The position numbers and the translations under genes were made by a program. The notes below the pieces were generated by a model, which was not told the origin of the DNA, ran no database searches, and was given only the letters and a program-made list of their open reading frames with translations. From IMG/VR virus record IMGVR_UViG_3300045136_000248, positions 1 through 21,347 of that record: a stretch of DNA of 21,347 nt; one strand, 5' to 3'. This document shows, one piece after another, positions 1 to 6,004 of this stretch. This DNA comes from a virus. Within the stretch, counting starts at the first letter, position 1. Every line of letters starts with the position of its first letter.

Positions 1-63
1 AGTGCTTTTGAAAGTGTTTATGATGAATTGACTGAAATGAAAAATGTCAATGCCCATATTTAA
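1..63 (+). CDS. 3' end of an unidentified gene (partial)
   Basis: Frame 1 is open from the window edge to a TAA and encodes the last 20 residues, ending in TEMKNVNAHI. It runs in the same direction as all following genes, so it is probably the previous member of the early operon. Too little is present to assign a family. The start lies outside the window. Confidence 0.5.
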   Translation, partial: SAFESVYDELTEMKNVNAHI

Positions 64-250
64 ATATTGTTGTAATGGGGAAATTGGTTACACACGAGCA
101 CCGAATATCTATATCGCTTCTTTAAGAGTGCGGTATAAATATCTCCGGACTTTTGGCAAAGCTGAATTAACAGACATTAAACAAGTAAAACCACCGAGGA
201 GGGAAAGAAATGACAAACTTCCGGGAAAAGTTTCTGGCAAAATATCTTAA
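44..250 (+). CDS. doubtful 68-aa ORF overlapping its neighbours
   Basis: An ATG 20 nt before the upstream stop opens a 68-codon frame. It fills the otherwise empty 64-209 gap, which favours a real gene, and the middle (RVRYKYLRTFGKAELTDIK) looks protein-like. Against it, no Shine-Dalgarno precedes the ATG, it overlaps the next gene by 41 nt, and it reads through that gene's strong ribosome binding site. No family is recognised. If it is not a gene, 64-197 holds nothing that I can identify. Confidence 0.3.
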   Translation: MSMPIFKYCCNGEIGYTRAPNIYIASLRVRYKYLRTFGKAELTDIKQVKPPRRERNDKLPGKVSGKIS

Positions 251-392
251 TAAGATCGGTGAAAAACGGGCAATTCTAACAGAGAAAGAAAGAGAATTTT
301 TTGACACTGTTAAGAATGCTTATGAGAAGGGAAAGTATATAACTCCACATCAGTTTAATTGGCTGAAAGATATTTATGAAAGCCTGAGGTAA
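210..392 (+). CDS. small hypothetical protein, 60 aa
   Basis: The start is set by a strong Shine-Dalgarno (GAGGAGGG, about 5-6 nt before ATG). The product is short, charged and probably all helical (TEKEREFFDTVKNAYEKG). There are no cysteines, membrane segments or recognised motifs. The stop is 2 nt before the next ATG, so translation is likely coupled. Small helical proteins like this are usual in phage early operons. Function unknown. Confidence 0.6.
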   Translation: MTNFREKFLAKYLNKIGEKRAILTEKEREFFDTVKNAYEKGKYITPHQFNWLKDIYESLR

Positions 393-394
393 CT

Positions 395-625
395 ATGAAC
401 AGATTATTTGACGATCTTGACCAGATCATAGAAGATAAAGCAAAAACACTTCAGGTTTATTATTTCCTGAAAGATCATAATCTTTTTGATGAGTTTCAAT
501 TACTTCAATACAACCGCTTCCGGAATAATAAAAGACAACTAATACCGGTCGCAGAATGCGACCACAAAAATATAGTTCACGCAGCAGGACTTAGCATTTG
601 CTATGACTGCGGGCTTGAATATTAA
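395..625 (+). CDS. small protein with C-terminal zinc-ribbon-like motif, 76 aa
   Basis: Residues 1-50 look helical and charged. The C-terminal 22 residues hold C55-x-H57 and, after 11 residues, C69-x2-C72-G, a spacing suited to binding one Zn ion. The motif ends the protein (CYDCGLEY), as in many short phage zinc-ribbon proteins. ATG follows GAGG by 5 nt and lies 2 nt after the upstream stop. Position in the replication module suggests a nucleic-acid or protein-binding accessory role. Metal binding is inferred from Cys/His spacing only, and no named family is recognised. Confidence 0.65.
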   Translation: MNRLFDDLDQIIEDKAKTLQVYYFLKDHNLFDEFQLLQYNRFRNNKRQLIPVAECDHKNIVHAAGLSICYDCGLEY

Positions 626-642
626 CAAACTCAGGAGGGAAA

Positions 643-801
643 ATGGAAGTTTTAACGGGTATTATTTTCTTCATTCTTTTTGTTGTTGCAGGTTTGATGA
701 CATCTTATTCCGCATTGCTTTACCGGGATTTATACCGATTGAAAAATAAACTGGGGGATGATGTTTTTCAGTGGTTGATTAAAGAAGAAGAAAATGGATA
801 A
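643..801 (+). CDS. small single-pass membrane protein, 52 aa
   Basis: An AGGAGGG Shine-Dalgarno sits 5 nt before the ATG. The product has one hydrophobic segment at about residues 4-27 (LTGIIFFILFVVAGLMT followed by SYSALL), then a basic and later acidic tail (YRDLYRLKNK to IKEEENG). This is a typical one-TM layout with a short N-terminus. It overlaps the primase start by 8 nt, so it probably couples translation of the next gene. There is no sign that it is a holin, since it stands alone in an early module without an endolysin. Possible roles include a membrane anchor or superinfection factor, but nothing in the sequence selects one. Confidence 0.6.
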   Translation: MEVLTGIIFFILFVVAGLMTSYSALLYRDLYRLKNKLGDDVFQWLIKEEENG

Positions 802-1906
802 GATTACCTACATCAAGCAACATCTCAGAATGCCGGAGTTACTAAGGAAAATGAATTTGTATCCGAACAGAAGCGGATTTATTTACAGCATTTATAAAAA
901 AGAGAGCACTCCATCATTGAAGATATATGATGATGGTTACTTCTGTTATGCTACTTCTCAGGGGGGCGATGTAATAAGGTTTTACAAAGATTACTACCGG
1001 CTTACAACCGCTCAGGCAATAGATGATTTATTTAGAATGGTTGGGGGAAGTAATATTGAAAGAGAAAAAGTAGATCCGCCACAATTAGAACAGAAAAAAA
1101 ATATAATTGATTGCCTTCTCGAGCACGAAAAATATTTGTTCGAGGAAATATCTGCAGTTTCTTCTGAAGAATTTGCATTGATGGAAGTTAAAAAATCGAG
1201 ATTGGAAAATAATAAAAAGATTTTTGCTGAAATGTATAACTACTGTTTGAAATATTCCCAGGCGGATTCTTTCAGCAAATATATGAAGTCGAGAATGTTA
1301 AGTGAAGAGACTTTGAATAAGTTCAAAGTTTTTTATATCGAAAATTACTTCGAGCTGAATAATCACTTGAAGAAAAAATTTCAGATGGATGAATTAAAAG
1401 CATCTGGAGTTATGAATGAAAAGGGAAATTTAATTTTAGCTAAGCACAGAATAATAATTCCTTATTTATTCAAAAATGAAATAGTTTATTTGAGAGCAAG
1501 ATATTTTGATAATGGTGAGACTGAAATCGCCGGTGGTCCAAAATACATTGGATTAAGAAATGATTTATTGGGGGTTAACACTGCAAAACGATTATTTAAC
1601 TCAGATATACTTGATGGATTAGTAAATGGTGACCGTTTATTTATAGTAGAGGGAGAATTCGATGCAATGGTTCTGTCGCAGGAAGGCTTTTTTGCAGTTG
1701 CTATTCCTGGAGTTGGGAATATACCATCAATGAAATGGTTTAAGAAGATGAAGGGATTGCGTGTTCAGATTTTTGTTGATAATGATGAAGCTGGCGAGCA
1801 GTTAAGAGATGCTTTGCACAAAATATTAGATAGCAATTCAATTTCTTATGATGACATTTATCTTAAAAACTATAAAGATATTTCAGATTATGCGAGGGCA
1901 ATATGA
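794..1906 (+). CDS. DnaG-like TOPRIM primase with degenerate CHC2 finger
   Basis: The 370-aa protein has the order of a phage DnaG-type primase. Residues 1-80 match the CHC2 zinc-binding region in outline (ESTPSLKIYDDGYFCYATSQGGDVIRFY corresponds to the usual TPS...CFGCGxGGDVI pattern, here residues 37-64), but the cysteines and histidine that bind Zn are mostly gone: IYSIYKKE stands where CPFHxE is expected. The C-terminal TOPRIM domain is intact, with VEGEFDA (E286) and DNDEAG (D329, D331), which bind the catalytic Mg ions. By family it synthesises RNA primers. No helicase domain follows, and a separate VirE-like ATPase is encoded at 3235. The stop overlaps the next ATG (ATGA). Confidence 0.85.
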   Translation: MDKITYIKQHLRMPELLRKMNLYPNRSGFIYSIYKKESTPSLKIYDDGYFCYATSQGGDVIRFYKDYYRLTTAQAIDDLFRMVGGSNIEREKVDPPQLEQKKNIIDCLLEHEKYLFEEISAVSSEEFALMEVKKSRLENNKKIFAEMYNYCLKYSQADSFSKYMKSRMLSEETLNKFKVFYIENYFELNNHLKKKFQMDELKASGVMNEKGNLILAKHRIIIPYLFKNEIVYLRARYFDNGETEIAGGPKYIGLRNDLLGVNTAKRLFNSDILDGLVNGDRLFIVEGEFDAMVLSQEGFFAVAIPGVGNIPSMKWFKKMKGLRVQIFVDNDEAGEQLRDALHKILDSNSISYDDIYLKNYKDISDYARAI

Positions 1907-2160
1907 GAAAATCTCACGGAAAATCTTTTGAGGAATTAAGGGAAATTTATAAAAAGAAAAAGATGACACGAAGGCAGATTTGCGAAAAGTATGGGGTTGG
2001 TTTTGACTCTTTTTCAGCTTCTCTCAGAAGAAACAAGATTGATATTTGGGATTATGAATTGAACATTAAAAAGAATAATGGTAAAAGTAAAAGTCCGTTT
2101 TATCATTGGAAAAATGATAAATCGGATTACGCAAGATTATTTTATGAGTTTAATAAATGA
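1903..2160 (+). CDS. small putative HTH protein, 85 aa
   Basis: GAGGG lies 5 nt before an ATG that overlaps the primase stop by 4 nt. Residues 19-48 (MTRRQICEKYGVGFDSFSAS then LRRNKIDIWD) read as a helix-turn-helix of the kind used in terminase-small-subunit, resolvase or sigma-like DNA binding: helix, GV turn, recognition helix. The rest is basic and asparagine/lysine rich. DNA binding is likely but the target is unknown. It ends in ATGA overlap with the HNH gene, so the two are probably co-translated. Confidence 0.6.
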   Translation: MRKSHGKSFEELREIYKKKKMTRRQICEKYGVGFDSFSASLRRNKIDIWDYELNIKKNNGKSKSPFYHWKNDKSDYARLFYEFNK

Positions 2161-2852
2161 TAGAACATAAAAGAAAATATTGGACCGAAGCAGAAATTTC
2201 ATTTCTTAAAATAAATTTCGGGAAAATAACTTTTCCTGAAATAGCAATAGCATTGGGAAGAAGTAGGAATTCTGTTAAGTGCAAAGCAGATAAGTTAGGG
2301 CTTAAACTTCCTGAAGAGATAAGAAAAGCAATTATCGAATCAACCAGATTTAAGAAAGGACAAACCCCCTGGAATAAGGGCATCTACTATAGATGCAGTA
2401 TCCGGACCGAATTTAAAAAAGGACAAAAACCGAAAAACACTAAAACACTTTATAGCGTTTCGTTGAGAAAGAAAAGATTAAAAGATGGTGGGGTTCAAAA
2501 ATATTTATTTATCAAATTGGCGGATAATAAATGGGAGTTGCTTCACAGATATTTGTGGAGGCAGTATAACGGTGATATTCCGCCGGGAATGTTGGTGGTA
2601 TTTAAGGATCACAATTCATTGAATTGTGTTATTGAAAATCTGGAGTTAATTGACAAGGCAGAAAACTGCAAAAGAAATTCAAAAGATCATCCGGCAGTTC
2701 GATTGAATGATGGTTTTATAGTGGCGAGATGCTTCGGATTATCCGGGAAGTATAATGATGAAAAATACAGATTTATTAAAGAAAATCCGGAGTTGATTGA
2801 ATTGAAGAGAAAACAATTATTATTAAATAGAGTAATAAGAAAGGTGGAATAA
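2157..2852 (+). CDS. HNH-type protein with Myb/SANT-like HTH
   Basis: Residues 8-50 (YWTEAEISFLKINFGKITFP, then EIAIALGRSRNSVKCKADKLGL) form a Myb/SANT-like helix-turn-helix typical of phage HNH endonucleases. Two FKKGQxP motifs follow (65-75 and 86-92), a linker seen in this group. The HNH_3-like core runs from H130 (LLHRYLWRQYNGDIPPGML) through VVFKDHNSLN to NLEL (N161). At the usual catalytic DH dipeptide this protein has V148-F149, while D151 and N161 are kept. I recall phage relatives with an F(K/L)DGN form, so activity is uncertain. It may be a free-standing homing-type nuclease or a DNA-binding remnant. The start overlaps the upstream stop. Confidence 0.75.
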   Translation: MIEHKRKYWTEAEISFLKINFGKITFPEIAIALGRSRNSVKCKADKLGLKLPEEIRKAIIESTRFKKGQTPWNKGIYYRCSIRTEFKKGQKPKNTKTLYSVSLRKKRLKDGGVQKYLFIKLADNKWELLHRYLWRQYNGDIPPGMLVVFKDHNSLNCVIENLELIDKAENCKRNSKDHPAVRLNDGFIVARCFGLSGKYNDEKYRFIKENPELIELKRKQLLLNRVIRKVE

Positions 2853-2854
2853 AA

Positions 2855-3235
2855 ATGAAAGAAACACTTGAGCAGAGATTAACCGCAATGTGCGGGAAAA
2901 AATATATGTACAATGCAGTTGTGCATAATGTGCTTTCGTTTAATATAGAAAATAACATTGTTACAATTGTAACTGATCGGCAATGGATTAAAGTGCCAAT
3001 AACAGCGGTTAACAGAAAGCTGGACGAGTTCGAAAAGATTGAAGAACCGAAGACAAGTTTATTGCCAGTTCAGCTTCAAAACAAAGAAACGCTTATTGAT
3101 ATTCTGAACCAGAACATATCAAAAATACAAAATAATCCGGAATACATTGGGCAAGCAAAAGAAATAAATAACCAGATCAAAACAATCATAGATATATTCA
3201 AAACAGAATTACTTTTCCACAGAGTTAAAAAATAA
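2855..3235 (+). CDS. hypothetical protein, 126 aa
   Basis: AAGGTGGA precedes the ATG by about 6 nt. The first half suggests a small beta-rich domain (YNAVVHNVLSFNIENNIVTI then VTDRQWIKVPITAV), and the second half is helical (ETLIDILNQNISKIQNNPEY to TIIDIFKTELL). No catalytic motif or cysteine pattern is evident. It lies between the HNH gene and the VirE-like ATPase, sharing one base with the latter (TAATG), so a replication-accessory role is plausible by position only. Confidence 0.6.
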   Translation: MKETLEQRLTAMCGKKYMYNAVVHNVLSFNIENNIVTIVTDRQWIKVPITAVNRKLDEFEKIEEPKTSLLPVQLQNKETLIDILNQNISKIQNNPEYIGQAKEINNQIKTIIDIFKTELLFHRVKK

Positions 3236-4551
3236 TGGCTAAGAAAATAGTTGATGCGATTAACAATGCTACTCAACTGCCTGAGCCAATTGTAGCAGAT
3301 AAGACTGTTCAAAAAATCTCTGATGCGATACGATATGTTAATGACCGGTATAAATTTAAATTCAATGTTGTAACCGCAGACTTGGAATTTAAGGTTAAGG
3401 GTGGGGGAGAATTTAGAATAATCCAGGATAGGGACATTCGCAATATAAGAATGGAATTGGCTTTGAGAGGATTAAAACTTTCAATAGATGATCTCCGTGA
3501 CCTGGTTTATTCCAAGTATGTATCTACATCTTATCATCCATTCAGAGAATATTTTGATAGCTTAGAACCGTGTAAATCAAAATTTAAGTACGATGATGGA
3601 AGGTTAATATCCGTTGAGGGCAAGGATTATATTCGGGAGTTTTGTGATCAAATATATCTAAAGAATGAATCCCTGAGAAACTATTTGGTTGAGGGCTTTC
3701 GCAAATGGTTCGTTGGATTAGTTGTTTCCATTTATGATGATGAAATATCAATGTATAAGATAAACCAGATATGTTTTGTTCTTGTATCTGGTCAGGGTAA
3801 ATACAAAACAACTTTTTTTGAACACATTCTTCCCAAACAATTTCGGAACGATTATTTCTACTCAGGAAGTTTCAATTTTCACGATAAGGATAACGAGAGA
3901 AGAATGGGAACAAAGATTATAATGTCAATGGAAGAAATGGCAAGTTACACTAAGACAGACATTGAGATCGTCAAAGCCAAGATTACACAACCGAGAATAG
4001 TTGTTCGTCCGGCTTTTGCCAGAGCAGATGTTAGGTTAAAGAGAAGAGTTTCTTTTTGTGGAACTCAAAATAATAAAGAATTTTTAAAGGATGATACCGG
4101 TTCACGCAGATTTTTCGTGGTTGAAATAGATCGTGTTGTACTTGATAATGATTTTCCGGTTGATAAAATGTTTGCTCAGGGCTTACAGCATTACCGGGAT
4201 GGATTCAGGTATTGGTTGGATGCAAACGAATTAAATGAGATTGAAGAAATAAATGAAGCACATCAATTGCATACTTTTGAGTATGAATTGCTTACTAAAT
4301 ATTACGAAGTTCCGGAAGATGATTACGAAGGATCGTTACTGAAATATGTTACGGCAACCGATATAGCAGTTAAATTAGCGAAGGATAATAATGTGAATGT
4401 GAATAATACGGTTATTAAGAATATTGGGTTGGCTTTGGCAAGATTAGGTTTCAAAAGAACGAGTAAAAGAATAAACGGCAAGGCACAATATTTTTGGGTT
4501 GTGAAAGAGAAAATATCCACAGAGAATTGGGAAAAACCTGATATTTTTTAA
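3235..4551 (+). CDS. VirE/D5-family helicase-like ATPase
   Basis: The 438-aa product matches the virulence-associated E (VirE) family, superfamily-3-like ATPases used as phage replicative helicases. Visible landmarks are a P-loop at residues 185-193 (SGQGKYKTT), a Walker B strand at 227-234 (KIIMSMEE), and a conserved block at 274-298 (FCGTQNNKEF to GSRRFFVVEI), equivalent to the TxNxxxxLxDxTGxRRF motif that holds sensor and arginine-finger residues. The C-terminal 80 residues look like a winged helix. The N-terminal primase domain found in many relatives is absent, so the primase at 794 probably acts in trans. This is the last gene before the GTAGTAAG dyad region, where an initiator or helicase loader could act. 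Confidence 0.85.
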   Translation: MAKKIVDAINNATQLPEPIVADKTVQKISDAIRYVNDRYKFKFNVVTADLEFKVKGGGEFRIIQDRDIRNIRMELALRGLKLSIDDLRDLVYSKYVSTSYHPFREYFDSLEPCKSKFKYDDGRLISVEGKDYIREFCDQIYLKNESLRNYLVEGFRKWFVGLVVSIYDDEISMYKINQICFVLVSGQGKYKTTFFEHILPKQFRNDYFYSGSFNFHDKDNERRMGTKIIMSMEEMASYTKTDIEIVKAKITQPRIVVRPAFARADVRLKRRVSFCGTQNNKEFLKDDTGSRRFFVVEIDRVVLDNDFPVDKMFAQGLQHYRDGFRYWLDANELNEIEEINEAHQLHTFEYELLTKYYEVPEDDYEGSLLKYVTATDIAVKLAKDNNVNVNNTVIKNIGLALARLGFKRTSKRINGKAQYFWVVKEKISTENWEKPDIF

Positions 4552-4575
4552 TTAAAGTTATTTATTAAATGTTTT

Positions 4576-4605
4576 TTGTAAGTTTTTATAAATAGATATT
4601 ATGAT
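4576..4605 (+). promoter_or_regulatory. possible promoter upstream of the GTAGTAAG array
   Basis: TTGTAA (4576-4581) and TATGAT (4600-4605) are separated by 18 bp, a passable -35/-10 pair. Transcription would begin just before the first GTAGTAAG copy and run toward the terminase genes. The region is very AT-rich, so chance matches are expected. Confidence 0.25.
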
Positions 4606-4703
4606 AAATAAAATAATGTAGTAAGTAGTAAGTATGTAGTAAGAAAAGTAAAATCTTACTTACTACAACTTAACTCTTTATATTTATTATAATTATAATT
4701 AAT

Positions 4704-4796
4704 GTAGTAAGTGTAGTAAGTATAATTTAATATTTTTATAAAAAACATTGCTGATAAATTTGGCTGTATATGAAAACTACTTACTACACTTACTAC
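4704..4796. repeat. 19-bp perfect inverted repeat
   Basis: The left arm at 4704-4722 (GTAGTAAGTGTAGTAAGTA) is exactly complementary to the right arm at 4778-4796, with a 55-nt AT-rich centre. Each arm contains two GTAGTAAG units joined by T or sharing context. As DNA it is a large symmetric binding platform; as RNA it would be a long stem. Confidence 0.8.
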
Positions 4797-4850
4797 TTAC
4801 TACATTTAGCATAAAAATTAAGAATATAAGCAAATTTCAAAACATTTAGT

Positions 4851-4889
4851 GTAGTAAGTAAATTTTTATATAATAAAATTACTTACTAC
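4851..4889. repeat. hairpin just before the first late-type gene
   Basis: 4851-4861 (GTAGTAAGTAA) pairs perfectly with 4879-4889, and after a one-base bulge the stem continues with A/T pairs. The loop is AT-rich. It lies about 12 nt upstream of the GGAGG ribosome binding site of the GPZ-like gene, so it could also act in mRNA. Confidence 0.6.
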
Positions 4890-4910
4890 CCACTAACTAC
4901 CGGAGGTAAT

Positions 4911-5444
4911 ATGGGGCAAATAAAAATTGAGAAAAGCATTAAAGATGCAATTAAAAAACAAATAAATATTGCAGAAAAAGCAAAAGTGATGGCAATTAAC
5001 AAAGCAATTAAATCCACACGGACTGCGATATCCAAATTTATCCGGGCAAAATATAAAATAAAGAAAAGTGACTTGGATAAATTTTTGCGGATTATAGCAG
5101 CTTCATACGCAAATCCCAAAGGTAAACTCGAAATAACAGACAAGCCAATTCCGCTTATTAAATTTAATGCTAAACAAACAAGTAAGGGTGTTACTTATTC
5201 TTATTATGTAGGGGGTGGGAGAAAACATATCAAATCTGCGTTCATACAAACAATTAAAAAAACAAATTATACAGGCGTGTTCAAAAGAAAGGGCAAAGAA
5301 AAATATCCAATAGAACATTTATACGGTCCATCGGTTTGGGTTATTACATCAGAAGAAGCAAGAAATGAAATAAGAAGAATATTCGAAGAAAGATATGCCA
5401 TCGAATACGACCGGGCATTGAAATATTTGAAAGGTACTTCCTGA
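4911..5444 (+). CDS. Prophage minor tail protein Z (GPZ)-like
   Basis: The strong GGAGGTAAT Shine-Dalgarno fixes the start. The 177-aa protein shows the GPZ family layout: a lysine-rich N-terminal helix, then AINKAIKSTRTAISKFIRAK, a KSDLDKF element, the core PIPLIKFNAKQTSKGVTYSY, and the C-terminal HIKSAFIQTI ... TGVFKRKG ... PIEHLYGPSVW. In lambda the Z protein acts late in tail completion and is needed for infectivity. Here it is encoded before the terminase genes and far from the other tail genes (13685 onward), an unusual place. It is the first gene after the GTAGTAAG region, so it would lead the late transcript. The family match is by eye. Confidence 0.8.
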   Translation: MGQIKIEKSIKDAIKKQINIAEKAKVMAINKAIKSTRTAISKFIRAKYKIKKSDLDKFLRIIAASYANPKGKLEITDKPIPLIKFNAKQTSKGVTYSYYVGGGRKHIKSAFIQTIKKTNYTGVFKRKGKEKYPIEHLYGPSVWVITSEEARNEIRRIFEERYAIEYDRALKYLKGTS

Positions 5445-5486
5445 GCATTTTAATAATCGAGTACAGTGCCCGCCGAATTTGCTCAG
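5441..5486. other. dyad upstream of small terminase; possible cos-like site
   Basis: In the 71-nt gap between the GPZ-like and small terminase genes, CTGAGCA (5441-5447, containing the upstream stop) is inverted at 5480-5486 (TGCTCAG). Between them is a GC-rich patch (GTGCCCGCC, about 5466-5474) that stands out from the AT-rich surroundings. Phages with Nu1/GpA terminases often have cos just upstream of the small subunit gene. It could equally be a weak terminator or chance. Confidence 0.25.
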
Positions 5487-5515
5487 TTAGTGATTAAAAA
5501 ACAAGGTATTGCGTT

Positions 5516-6004
5516 ATGAGTTTAATAGTAGATGCTGAGAGTTTAGCTAAATATTTTTACCGTGACATACGGACAATACAACATTGGGCTCAATATGAAG
5601 GAATGCCCAAAGAGGAAAGAGGAAAATACAATATTGTCCTATGTGCAAGGTGGAGAATTGGTAAACTTGAAGAAAAAATAAAAGAACTCGAAAAGGGTGA
5701 TGCTACTCTTTACCAGTTGCAACAAGAATATCAAAAATTAAGGAATGAGGAAAAGGCGCTTGACCTTGAGGTAAAGAAAAGGAATTTGTTAGACAGAGAA
5801 ACAGTAGAGATAACAAACACTGTTTTTTTAAAGTTAATTGTGCAAAATATAAAGGCATTGGGACCGAGATTAAATAAAAAACTAACCGGCGATGCAAATA
5901 CGCTTGCAATTATAAATGCTGAAATTGATGAATTATTAAAAACGATAAGTCAAACTCCGTTGAGCTATTTTGAAGAACAGATACCGGGTGAAGATGAAGA
6001 GTAA
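5516..6004 (+). CDS. terminase small subunit, Nu1-like
   Basis: The 162-aa product has an N-terminal MerR/Nu1-type winged helix-turn-helix (residues 3-35: VDAESLAKYFYRDIRTIQHW then AQYEGMP), the part that recognises cos DNA in lambda gpNu1. A coiled-coil-like helix (LEEKIKELEK to EEKALDLEVKKRN) follows, then a C-terminal helical domain for contact with the large subunit. It sits directly before the large terminase and overlaps it by about 11 nt. AAGG lies about 11 nt before the ATG. It should bind the packaging site and hand DNA to the large subunit. Confidence 0.85.
   Translation: MSLIVDAESLAKYFYRDIRTIQHWAQYEGMPKEERGKYNIVLCARWRIGKLEEKIKELEKGDATLYQLQQEYQKLRNEEKALDLEVKKRNLLDRETVEITNTVFLKLIVQNIKALGPRLNKKLTGDANTLAIINAEIDELLKTISQTPLSYFEEQIPGEDEE

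Larger units (their letters stand above)
4618..4889. repeat. GTAGTAAG iteron/dyad region, candidate origin or operator
   Basis: The 359 bp between the helicase-like gene and the GPZ-like gene carry no ORF but eleven exact copies of GTAGTAAG. Six are on the + strand (start 4618, 4625, 4636, 4704, 4713, 4851). Five are inverted as CTTACTAC (start 4659, 4780, 4789, 4796, 4882). CTAACTAC at 4893 is one mismatch away. They form three dyads: 4636-4643 with 4659-4666; 4704-4722 with 4778-4796; and 4851-4861 with 4879-4889. The surroundings are nearly pure A/T. Clustered inverted iterons beside a replication helicase gene suggest an origin, or a multi-operator control site for the late genes that start at 4911. 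It is not CRISPR: there is no uniform spacer length. Confidence 0.75.

Noticed and set aside
75-125. 16-codon ORF in the gap near the left edge
   Set aside because: Too short, no ribosome site, no recognisable sequence.
4618-4889. CRISPR-like array of short repeats
   Set aside because: Repeats are only 8 bp, in both orientations, with spacers of unequal length.
5436-5445. Shared 10-mer ACTTCCTGAG at 5436 and 13060 as a paired site
   Set aside because: Both follow gene ends and could hint at a common element, but flanks differ and a single 10-mer match in 21 kb is not strong.
5970-5993. TTG start for the large terminase
   Set aside because: No ribosome site before it; the ATG at 5994 has GGGTG at suitable distance.
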